From: Sanyastnella coralliicola
GTDB lineage: Bacteria > Bacteroidota > Bacteroidia > Flavobacteriales_D > Sanyastnellaceae
Length of the DNA: 64,000 bases
Direction: 5' to 3'
Assembly: GCF_030845195.1 (NCBI RefSeq)
Contig: NZ_CP132543.1
Span: 248,001-312,000 of the forward strand
The translations under genes and the position numbers were made by a program. How positions within the stretch are numbered: the first letter of the stretch is position 1; each line of letters starts with the position of its first letter. Below, one piece after another: positions 23,993 to 32,188 of this stretch. The notes beneath the pieces are model-generated. The model had not been told where the DNA came from and did no database searches. It saw nothing but the letters and a program-made list of their open reading frames with translations.

Positions 23993-26900
23993 TTATGGTC
24001 CTTCACAAGGAATCGCGAAGGTCGGTAGAATCACGTTGATGAGGTCAGACGTTGTTACTTGTCCGTCGCCATCTACATCAGCTACACAGCCTGAAGTACA
24101 GCCGTAATCTCCGAGGTAAACAAGAAGGTCAGCAACATCGCGGAAACCGTCGTTGTTGAAGTCTCCTAGACATGGGAAATCATGCGCGTCACACAGACCA
24201 TCGTAGTCTGAATCACCGAAGTAGCTGATCGCAGCATTGAAGGCATCAATACCTACTTCAATTCCAATCTTACGGCCAGGGATATCATCCGCAGGAGGGT
24301 GGATTCCACCCCAGATACGTGATAGTCCTGATTCATCCGCCGCATCACGGTAGGTTGCCCACTGGAGTTGAATGTCTACACTTGGTCCGTCTTCGAAAAC
24401 AAGGAATTCATCTTGTGGTGCATCAAAGACTCCCATTCCACCTGGGAAGTACTCGTCTCCTGTTAGAAGCGTCAAGACTTCCGCGGCAGCGCGTGAATAA
24501 GTTGAGTGTCCTGAAACGTACCCTGCGAATGGAGGGGTCACGAAAGAAGGACGCTGGTAAGGCTCCCATTCTTCAGCTAGGATCCAACCAACACCGGCTT
24601 CGTCAATGTCAACGTTATTGATGGCTTTGTGCCCACGCCAAGCCCATAGCTTGATCTTTCCAACGTTTTCGTCTCCAGCGCCGGCAAGTGCGTCTCCTGA
24701 TTGAATTACTTCAATGTATCCAGGAACCAACGGTAATCCGGCTGGGTGGTACGAAGCGCCTAGCGGATCTGAGCTTTGACCGAGTTCTGCCATTGCTCGA
24801 ATCGCAGAGATCGGACGCAAGTAGTCGTACCATCCTTTGATACCCCATGCTGAAATAGCACAATCATGCATCGCACCACCCATCATGAAGTAAGATTTAA
24901 CATCCCATTCCAATTCATCCAATTCAGGACCAGCGCCCATGAATTGCTTTTGAAGGTCTGGGTGATCACTTACGTAGTTCAAGATAGAGAACCAGTGTCC
25001 TGGAGGTGTTTCGGAATCTGGACCATCTGCCCAGAACTCAGCGAGTACACGAGCGTAATCAGCACGTGGAACCATGTTCGGAACGTAAGGCGCCCCTGTT
25101 GCAGGGTTCACTGCGTGACCGTTGCTTGACGTACCTCCAGCTGTTTGGTTGTAGAAGGTTCCAAAGTCAGCGAATGTCTCTGGTAGCATATCGCGATCTC
25201 CAATCGAGGCTGGAGAGATATCCCACATTACCCCGTCAGTGGCATCCAAGTGCCCTGACCAAATAGAAACCATGGCGAAGCCCCATTGGTAGAGATCTGA
25301 AGCTCCTGAGCCATCCATTTGAAGGTATGGCGGTGCACCTGGATCATGGTAGATTTCGTAGTCGAAACCATCACGGTTGAGGGTGATCTTATCGTCTTCG
25401 CTCAACGCGAATGCATGTACTCCTCCCCATTCTGGTGAAAGGAAGTCAGGTGTTTCACCTGGAATCTCATTACCACTCTGATCGATAAACAGATCAAGCG
25501 TTAGCGGCTGCCAGCGGTTGCGATCAACAATCGTAGGGTTACCAGGATTATCAACGATCAACGGAGGGTTAACCGGTGAATAAGCCGTGTTTCCGTAGTC
25601 GTTAGCCTCATTCGATCCATCTTGAAGACCGTAATCGATCACACACTGTGCGATGTAGTTTCCAAGGGCGCGCGCGTCTCCACCTCCGTAGTTCGTGTCA
25701 GTGAAGTTCATGTCGTAACCCAGCGTCATCATGTGGTTGTCATACCCTTGTTGAAGAAGTGATGCGTCAGGTGAGTTTTGGAATCGATGCTGAAGAATTC
25801 GATAAGCAGCGTAAGTAATGGCTGCATGACGCGCCGCATCTACATCCGCTGGCGCTGGGAATCCGATGAATTCGCAGTCAAATCCATTCAATGTCTGGCC
25901 GAGTAAGTAGGTGCATGCTTCGTCGTCAAATACAGCCCATGCATCCCACATAGCAAGTGAGGTGTGGAAGAGGTTACGCGCGTGAACCGTCGGACGAGCA
26001 AAGTCACCGCGAATACTAGCAAGTGTGAGTTCATTCCATTGACGAGCAATCGAATGATCAGTACTTACAATCGGGAATTCTATCGCTGGAGTACAGTTTG
26101 GATCTGGGTTGGTCGGACATTCGTCGCAAGCGTCTGGAATTCCATCCAAATCGTAATCCGCTGAGCTTTGAATCAAGTCACAGTTGTCAGACATGTGCAC
26201 TCCATAACCTGCACAACCACCAGAAATGAAATCAAGAAGACCATCATTGTTAATGTCGAGCCAAGCCATATCGTAGCTATTCTCAACCCAAGGGAAAGCG
26301 TCTGTTCCATATGGGTCTTGGAATACTCCGTTCACGTTTTCATAGATTGCCATGCGACGTCCGCTGTTACATGGCGGGATGTCAACGTCAACATCATTCA
26401 CGGCGATATCCAAGTCACCGTCATTGTCGATGTCGGCCGCGTGAACGTTTCCACCGAAACCGTTCGAACTGCTGAACCCGAGGTTGGTTTGCGTGAACGT
26501 CACACTAACATCAGGGGTTACGCCGGTAATTTCGAATAGACGATCTGATCCGTCGTCTACAACGAAAATGTCAAGCTGTCCATCACCAGTGAAGTCACGA
26601 ATCTCAATCATGTAAGGAGATTGACCAGCTGCTATATTTTGCCAGTTTGTGAAGTTTCCTGTTCCATCGTTATACATGATGATACAGCCACGTGAGTTCC
26701 AAGGAGAAACATTGAAGAGGGTACTCACTTTCACAATATCATTATCTCCATCACCATCGATGTCGACAATCTGACATGCTGTTCCGAATGCAGAGTTTCG
26801 AAGGTCTCCCATACGCACTTCCGCTTCTTCTGTGAACACACCCGTTCCGTCATTGATATAGAGGAAGTCTTTAGCCGTTCCCCCTGATCCGTTGACACGG

Positions 26901-27490
26901 TAGTTGGTGAAGTAAATGTCTTCGAATCCGTCTCCGTTCACATCTCCACCCCATACCGCACAGATAAGTGGGGTATCATCGAGGGTAGCAGGGAAACGAG
27001 ATGCTGATTCATCCACAAGACCAAGCCAATTTCCACCGCCATCTTCTCCCATGTTACGGTAGTATTGTGGGCCTTGATCGAAGGTGTTGGCAATGATCAC
27101 ATCTTGCCATCCATCGCCATCAAAGTCTCCAATGTAGACGTCACGGGCGAAACTCACATTTGAGATAAACTCAGGAGCGTAAGTCGCGGTCATGTCTTCA
27201 AGAACACCACCGGTATTGATGAGAAGAAGGTCTGATTTTGCTGGTTCCGAAGGATTCGAGAATGGTTCCTTTCGAACTACAACTACATCCGTTAATCCGT
27301 CATTGTTAAGATCGGCTGCGGAGATATCTTTTTCCTCGTCGTCGCTATTGGCAACAGAGGTAAGAATGAGTCGAGTATCTGTTTCGTCTGACCAGTCCAG
27401 CCACTGCGCCGAGGACGAAAAACTAAAGAGAACAAGTGCTGGCAAAAAGATCGCTATGACCTTCTTGCGGAGGGTATACTCACGTAGCAT
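23993..27490 (-). CDS. Giant secreted FG-GAP / vanadium haloperoxidase-like protein
   Basis: This 1165-residue secreted protein begins with a signal peptide (MLREYTLRKKVIAIFLPALV..SSAQ). Residues about 40-440 hold FG-GAP/VCBS-type repeats (DLNNDGLTDVVVV, DFDGDGWQDVIIAN, DIDGDGDNDIVKV), which bind Ca2+ in a beta-propeller. DYDLDGIPDACDECP is a thrombospondin-type linker. Residues about 470-1090 are a vanadium-dependent haloperoxidase/PAP2-like domain with the vanadate pocket KGWYDYLRP (near 884), YVSGHSTYSRA (near 989) and RIWGGIHPPADD (near 1057). The C-terminus has dockerin-like Ca-binding repeats (DFNNDGFRDVADLL, DVDGDGQVTTSDLI). Halide oxidation or phosphatase-type activity is possible. 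Confidence 0.87.
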   Translation of the reverse strand: MLREYTLRKKVIAIFLPALVLFSFSSSAQWLDWSDETDTRLILTSVANSDDEEKDISAADLNNDGLTDVVVVRKEPFSNPSEPAKSDLLLINTGGVLEDMTATYAPEFISNVSFARDVYIGDFDGDGWQDVIIANTFDQGPQYYRNMGEDGGGNWLGLVDESASRFPATLDDTPLICAVWGGDVNGDGFEDIYFTNYRVNGSGGTAKDFLYINDGTGVFTEEAEVRMGDLRNSAFGTACQIVDIDGDGDNDIVKVSTLFNVSPWNSRGCIIMYNDGTGNFTNWQNIAAGQSPYMIEIRDFTGDGQLDIFVVDDGSDRLFEITGVTPDVSVTFTQTNLGFSSSNGFGGNVHAADIDNDGDLDIAVNDVDVDIPPCNSGRRMAIYENVNGVFQDPYGTDAFPWVENSYDMAWLDINNDGLLDFISGGCAGYGVHMSDNCDLIQSSADYDLDGIPDACDECPTNPDPNCTPAIEFPIVSTDHSIARQWNELTLASIRGDFARPTVHARNLFHTSLAMWDAWAVFDDEACTYLLGQTLNGFDCEFIGFPAPADVDAARHAAITYAAYRILQHRFQNSPDASLLQQGYDNHMMTLGYDMNFTDTNYGGGDARALGNYIAQCVIDYGLQDGSNEANDYGNTAYSPVNPPLIVDNPGNPTIVDRNRWQPLTLDLFIDQSGNEIPGETPDFLSPEWGGVHAFALSEDDKITLNRDGFDYEIYHDPGAPPYLQMDGSGASDLYQWGFAMVSIWSGHLDATDGVMWDISPASIGDRDMLPETFADFGTFYNQTAGGTSSNGHAVNPATGAPYVPNMVPRADYARVLAEFWADGPDSETPPGHWFSILNYVSDHPDLQKQFMGAGPELDELEWDVKSYFMMGGAMHDCAISAWGIKGWYDYLRPISAIRAMAELGQSSDPLGASYHPAGLPLVPGYIEVIQSGDALAGAGDENVGKIKLWAWRGHKAINNVDIDEAGVGWILAEEWEPYQRPSFVTPPFAGYVSGHSTYSRAAAEVLTLLTGDEYFPGGMGVFDAPQDEFLVFEDGPSVDIQLQWATYRDAADESGLSRIWGGIHPPADDIPGRKIGIEVGIDAFNAAISYFGDSDYDGLCDAHDFPCLGDFNNDGFRDVADLLVYLGDYGCTSGCVADVDGDGQVTTSDLINVILPTFAIPCEGP

Positions 27491-27537
27491 GTTTTGTAAA
27501 GGTTAAGGTATAACAGACTGGAAGATAGCGAATTTTA

Positions 27538-27550
27538 CGCTAACGCGGAA
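27538..27550 (+). repeat. Dispersed 13-mer variant CGCTAACGCGGAA
   Basis: A single change (G to A at position 6). This is the only intergenic copy, 2 nt past the MFS stop at 27553. Its being outside a gene shows that coding needs do not explain the motif. Confidence 0.75.
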
Positions 27551-27552
27551 GC

Positions 27553-28791
27553 TTATTCACCCTCCACGAGGCGGTAAGCCAAGTACATCGCAAGTAGTGT
27601 AAAGCCGCAGGCCATCACCCCTACGATTCCAAAATGCTCTAGCGGGGCACCTTCGAACTCTTGTGTGACGATGGCTCCGGTGATCAAAGAGGCCACACCA
27701 CCTGCTAGGGAACGTCCGCTTGAGTTAAGGCTCATGAACCCGCCTCTGTTTTCAGGTTTCACCACCGAAGTAAGCATCGTATTCGCTGGAATCATTCGTC
27801 CGGAAATGAAGATGAAAAATGAACCAGAAATGGTCAAGACGATATACAGTGAAATAGGCCAAAGATGGGTGACCAATAGCAAGGGAGCCATTGAAAGAGT
27901 GGCCATTCCATAGAACACTTTCTTTCTTCCAAAACGGTCAACGAGCTTTCCTACGAGGGGCGAAGAAATCACCGTACACGCTCCTCCAACGAGATAGATC
28001 AACGGGATCTCGTCTTGAGTCAATCCAACATTGTTAATCATGTATGGAGTGATGAATGGGATGACTGTAAATTGACCAAGAATCAACAGGATCATGAGCA
28101 ACAAAGCCTGCTGTTGGTTTCTACTTTTTGCGGCGACCCGAATGGTCTCAAACGGATGCGGACGTTGCTGTTGGTTGGTCAAATGACCGCGCATAGAAGG
28201 CACGCCAAATAACGAAAGTAGAATGATGAAGAACCCAAGTCCTGATACAAAGTAGAAGGGGAGGTGCCAGTTTCCATCAAATTGATTGACTAAGTAAAGA
28301 CTTAGTGGTACTCCCATGACGGCCGCCAGCGAGAAGGCCATAGTCACAATCCCCATGGCAGAACCTCGTCGAGCGAGTGGAAAAACATCTCCCACAATTG
28401 AGAGTACTAAAGCACCTAGGATCCCTCCAAACAGTCCCGTGACGACACGTGTTCCAATGAACAAGTAGTAATTCAAATCAGGGGCAGCCGTTGTTGGCAC
28501 TAGCGCTGAAGAAGCCGTTCCAAGAATAAATCCGGTATAGGCAATAACCAGGGCTTTCTTTCGATCAAATTTGTCCAAGAAGAACACCCCGAAGAGGCTA
28601 CTTAAAAAGGCCGCTAAGGGATATGCAGAAACGAGCACCGAAAATTCTGATGGGTTGATATTCAATTCCCGCTGAAGGATGTCTCCCAGCGGCATGATGA
28701 TCATGAAGTCTACGATGTGTGTGAACTGGATTGCCCCTAAAATGAACAGGAGAAATTTTTCGTTGATCTGTGGGGTTGAGTTATCTGTCAA
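27553..28791 (-). CDS. Major facilitator superfamily transporter (AraJ/arabinose-efflux group)
   Basis: The 412-residue protein has 12 predicted membrane helices. The start MTDNSTPQINEKFLLFILGAIQ is followed by HIVDFMIIMPLG, typical of the sugar-efflux/multidrug (DHA1) group. FLDKFDRKKAL and VGKLVDRFGRKKVF are the paired motif A sequences in each half. The frame opens with a TTG at 28791, 17 nt after the FemAB-like gene, and no better ATG is nearby. Probably an efflux permease; the substrate is unknown. Confidence 0.83.
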   Translation of the reverse strand: MTDNSTPQINEKFLLFILGAIQFTHIVDFMIIMPLGDILQRELNINPSEFSVLVSAYPLAAFLSSLFGVFFLDKFDRKKALVIAYTGFILGTASSALVPTTAAPDLNYYLFIGTRVVTGLFGGILGALVLSIVGDVFPLARRGSAMGIVTMAFSLAAVMGVPLSLYLVNQFDGNWHLPFYFVSGLGFFIILLSLFGVPSMRGHLTNQQQRPHPFETIRVAAKSRNQQQALLLMILLILGQFTVIPFITPYMINNVGLTQDEIPLIYLVGGACTVISSPLVGKLVDRFGRKKVFYGMATLSMAPLLLVTHLWPISLYIVLTISGSFFIFISGRMIPANTMLTSVVKPENRGGFMSLNSSGRSLAGGVASLITGAIVTQEFEGAPLEHFGIVGVMACGFTLLAMYLAYRLVEGE

Positions 28792-28808
28792 TGTCCTGTC
28801 CTCTGGTC

Positions 28809-30098
28809 CTAACTGGCCTTGGTGGCCGATTCTTCTTTTTGGGGTATGGGGAGCTCCCTTAACTCTGTTTCTTTGAACGCAACGCGTTGATTGAATTCAC
28901 TTGGTTTGACGTAGCCAAAGATCAATTTGAGTAATTGATTCGAAGCCTTCGCACGGTGTCGAATGTAGATTTTCATGTCTACCGGAAAAGCGCCTACCGT
29001 ACTCTTGATTTCCATAGCTGTTCGGCCAAATGAAATCCGAGACACTTTGCGTTGAATGGCCATGTCGATGTACTCGTAGAGCATGCGCGAGTAGATGGCG
29101 TACTCGTGGTTCAATTTGTAGTCGATCCCAACGAAATGACAATCGAGACAATCGTCGTAAACGAAACTACTCTGGAAGCCAACCAGCTTCCCTTCCAGGA
29201 AAAAACCTTTCAAAGAAAAACACTCTTCTAGGTGTTGCTTCAAGTTGAAGAAGCACTTCGCGTCGAGCTTACCTAGCTTGAAATCGGCACGATCATAAAC
29301 TTGTTCGTAGAGTCGGAGTAGATCCGATTCTAAGGTGGTCATGTCTTCAGGAGAAAGCTCTCTGATTTCGATGTCTTTTGACCTACGAATAGCAGCTTTT
29401 GCCTTTGTGCGGTACTTTGAAGTCAGAGCACTCAAGTAATCGTCGAAGCTGTTCCAAGAAGCTTTGATCGGCATGATCATGTTCGGGTCAACAAAGAACT
29501 CCGAGAAACCATTGCCAGAAAAACGATCCGCCCATTGGAACGACTCAGGATAGAAGTCTTTGATCAATGTGGCTGAAATACGTTTCCCGTTTTTCTTTTC
29601 TTCCGCTTTGATGATTTCCGTGGTCTCCACTAAAACCTGAACCTGCGTATCTCGAGGAATCTCCTTCTTGAAACGGAAACCATGTTCACCGCTAGCAAAG
29701 CTGTTCCCAAGCACCAGTACATTGAACTCGATCTTGCGGTTGCGCAAGAGCTTATTAGTCAAACGACTTAGTGTGCCGTTGTTCTCAATGTTCGATCCGA
29801 GATCGGAACCAATGGCTTTGGTGATTTGGAAAGCCGCGACACCTACGATGTCATTGCCTGAAGTGTAACAGGCAAAACGGTATTCGAGTGATTCGCCCAA
29901 AGGACCCAAGGCATCAAAGTAGCGTGAGTGTAAAAAGATGGTGTCATCACCAACCAGCTTGTCCCAACAGTCTCGAATGTCTTCGGTTAATGCCGAGTGC
30001 AAAGAAATACCAATGCCGTTTGTATCCGCTACAAACGCACTCGTTGGGCTCTTGCGAGCTGCCCCTTCCTTGAATTCCTTGAAATTTCGGCAGTACAT
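28809..30098 (-). CDS. GNAT/FemAB-like acyltransferase
   Basis: This 429-residue protein has two GNAT-like halves as in FemAB/BioF2-type proteins. KYRTKAKAAIRRSKDIEIREL and GFFLEGKLVGFQSSFVYDD, then YSRMLYEYIDMAIQRKVSRISFGRTA, mark the second domain. Such proteins transfer amino-acyl or acyl groups to cell-wall or envelope substrates. TATCTTTG on the minus strand lies 5 nt before the ATG at 30098, favouring this start. It precedes the MFS gene by 17 nt. Confidence 0.75.
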   Translation of the reverse strand: MYCRNFKEFKEGAARKSPTSAFVADTNGIGISLHSALTEDIRDCWDKLVGDDTIFLHSRYFDALGPLGESLEYRFACYTSGNDIVGVAAFQITKAIGSDLGSNIENNGTLSRLTNKLLRNRKIEFNVLVLGNSFASGEHGFRFKKEIPRDTQVQVLVETTEIIKAEEKKNGKRISATLIKDFYPESFQWADRFSGNGFSEFFVDPNMIMPIKASWNSFDDYLSALTSKYRTKAKAAIRRSKDIEIRELSPEDMTTLESDLLRLYEQVYDRADFKLGKLDAKCFFNLKQHLEECFSLKGFFLEGKLVGFQSSFVYDDCLDCHFVGIDYKLNHEYAIYSRMLYEYIDMAIQRKVSRISFGRTAMEIKSTVGAFPVDMKIYIRHRAKASNQLLKLIFGYVKPSEFNQRVAFKETELRELPIPQKEESATKAS

Positions 30099-30103
30099 CA
30101 CGG

Positions 30104-30111
30104 CAAAGATA
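30104..30111 (-). promoter_or_regulatory. -7 element 5 nt from the FemAB-like start codon
   Basis: Exact TAnnTTTG (TATCTTTG) on the minus strand, spaced so that transcription would begin at or next to the ATG at 30098, i.e. a possibly leaderless mRNA. Confidence 0.45.
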
Positions 30112-30132
30112 ACACCCTCGTATACCTAGGGT

Positions 30133-30792
30133 TCACGATTCTATAAATTTAACAGCGCTAGCTTTCCCAGTGTCTTGAGCCTCAGGCCGCTTCTTTACAA
30201 GCCACCAAGCAAAGATGAGGTTCGGTACCCAACATAACCATGATACGACTTGATAGGCCGGTATGAAGTCGCCATACACGGGAACCAAAATAGGCAACCA
30301 AAGTCTCAAGGTTACGGCGGCAAAAGTAGCTGCGTAACTGAATATCATGGCTTTGCGATGCAGTTCAAATTGTCTTTTAATAGCAAGCCACAATGCGAGC
30401 GATGTGAACAGCAGCCATAGAATGGATAGACTCCCAAATCCAAAAGATGCAATCAATCCGCCTGTCGCATTCCATGAAACGAAGAAGCCTGAGATTCCAC
30501 TAATGATTACCGAACTGACATAAAGATAGCCCAGCCTTCGATGAAGCTTGGGCCATTGATTTCTCCATTTCGAAACGAACTGAAACCACCCCGTCAGCAA
30601 TGAGATTCCGCCAAAGGCGATATGAAGATAGAATGCCCGTTGCCAAGCATGATTTTCGAGCAAATCCACAGACTTGGTACTCAATAACCCAAAGTCTACA
30701 TCAATGATAAAATACATGAGAGGATACAACCCAATGAGCACGGCAAATGCGGCCATTAGGTGAAACTTCCACGAAATTCGCGCTTGATCCAT
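30133..30792 (-). CDS. DUF2306-like multi-spanning membrane protein
   Basis: From the ATG at 30792 it has 219 residues with about seven hydrophobic helices. The pattern HLMAAFAVLIGLYPLMYFI, LHIAFGGISLLTGWFQF and HRRLGYLYV, then FELHRKAMIFSYAATFAAVTLRLWLP, with conserved His residues between helices, matches the DUF2306 family (possible heme or quinone-site His, unproven). Function unknown. Confidence 0.72.
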   Translation of the reverse strand: MDQARISWKFHLMAAFAVLIGLYPLMYFIIDVDFGLLSTKSVDLLENHAWQRAFYLHIAFGGISLLTGWFQFVSKWRNQWPKLHRRLGYLYVSSVIISGISGFFVSWNATGGLIASFGFGSLSILWLLFTSLALWLAIKRQFELHRKAMIFSYAATFAAVTLRLWLPILVPVYGDFIPAYQVVSWLCWVPNLIFAWWLVKKRPEAQDTGKASAVKFIES

Positions 30793-30844
30793 GATGCAAA
30801 CTACTTGGTTTTCAGGCGCAGTGAAAGTCAAACAAGTTGAATGG

Positions 30845-32185
30845 TCATTTTCCAGACTTGAATTGTTCTTTTCTCGCTAGCGCGGAAATGGAACCCCCTA
30901 TCCAGCCGCCTAACAGCAATAAGAATGGAATCTTGTAACGAACAATTGCTCCCAATACCGGCACACAACTTCCTATGATTACCGCCAATGTCAATACGAA
31001 AGAAACTACCAACCAGGTGAATGAGGATTCAGGCGTCCTCAGTTCATAGCTACCAATGGAAAGACGACCTTTAACGAGAACGATGAGCATCAATAAACTC
31101 AACCCCAAGGCAAGCAAGCTTTCACCAACTGGGACCAGGTAGAAAAGCCCTTCGTAATCTGGAGGTAACGGACGGAAACAAGCCAGCCAGATTCGTTCAG
31201 GAGCGTCGAGCAGAAAGCCTAAGGATGATTCTTGCACGGGAGATATATCCACAACGCTCCCGGCATCGTTCATGGCAGCGACATTGTAGAAATCAGTCTG
31301 CTTTTTCGAAAGAATGTATTGCAGGTTTCCAGCAGGAAAGAAGAGATGGGCGCTAGAAGCCAATACATAGGAAGCCAGTAAGACTGCCGGAAACACAATC
31401 AAAGGTTTCCAGTTCGATTGCTTGACAATCATATATGCCAATAGTGCAGGCAACAGACTAATCACCACATAAGGTTTGATGTAGAATCCAAGAAGAGTGA
31501 AAAGGATAAGCCAAAGCTTATTTCGATATCCAGGATAAAACCACGCCTTCGTTCCGTAAAAGATGCCACCGAATACGAAAAGCAACACTGCTTCTTTCAG
31601 CACTCCACTCGACCAGAAAAGGACCGAGGGGAAGAGTGAAAGCGACAGAAATATGATGGTGCTCGAACTACCCTTCCGAACATCTTTGAGCATGCGCGTG
31701 AGCCATGTAAGTCCCATCAAGCTGAGAAATGCATGCGCCACAGTGTGTACATGGTATGCACCAAAAGAGAAGAGTCCGATGATCATGTTCAATCGAATGA
31801 CGGTTGGGTTGTCATTGGCGATACCGTAGGTGTAGGAGCTAGTCCAACGAACCATGCGCTCGAACACCGGCTTGAGATCTTCAGCATGGAGGTTGATTCC
31901 GAACATAAACCGAAACCAAATGGAAGGCTGTTCAAGCAAGTAGCTATTCAAGATCATGGCATCATCGAAGTAGCCATAGGCATCGCTTGCTGCGCGGTAT
32001 TCGTAGTGCCAAGTGTAGATCGCCCAAACAGCAATTCCAGCTAGGATTTTCAGTAGGAAAATTCCAGAAATAGTGCGTGTAGACAAGCCTTCTACACGGA
32101 AGAAGCGCCATTTTCGGATGAGAAGTAATGCGCCGGCAAGAAATACCAACGACCATACAATCTCAATCAAACCAGCGCCGGTCAT
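30845..32185 (-). CDS. Polytopic membrane protein of unknown function
   Basis: This 446-residue protein has about 11 hydrophobic helices. A large loop (about 270-330) and the short LFWSSGVLKEAVLLFVFGG motif between helices suggest a polysaccharide- or glycosyltransferase-related integral protein, but I cannot place it in a family. It starts 3 nt after the YfhO gene's stop and is probably co-transcribed with it. The 13-mer copy near its C-terminus encodes S-A-L-A-R in the antisense direction. Confidence 0.6.
   Translation of the reverse strand: MTGAGLIEIVWSLVFLAGALLLIRKWRFFRVEGLSTRTISGIFLLKILAGIAVWAIYTWHYEYRAASDAYGYFDDAMILNSYLLEQPSIWFRFMFGINLHAEDLKPVFERMVRWTSSYTYGIANDNPTVIRLNMIIGLFSFGAYHVHTVAHAFLSLMGLTWLTRMLKDVRKGSSSTIIFLSLSLFPSVLFWSSGVLKEAVLLFVFGGIFYGTKAWFYPGYRNKLWLILFTLLGFYIKPYVVISLLPALLAYMIVKQSNWKPLIVFPAVLLASYVLASSAHLFFPAGNLQYILSKKQTDFYNVAAMNDAGSVVDISPVQESSLGFLLDAPERIWLACFRPLPPDYEGLFYLVPVGESLLALGLSLLMLIVLVKGRLSIGSYELRTPESSFTWLVVSFVLTLAVIIGSCVPVLGAIVRYKIPFLLLLGGWIGGSISALARKEQFKSGK
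30875..30887 (+). repeat. Dispersed 13-mer CGCTAGCGCGGAA, exact copy
   Basis: Antisense to the host gene; reads S-A-L-A there, a different frame from the A-S-A-E copies. Confidence 0.8.
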
Positions 32186-32188
32186 TCA

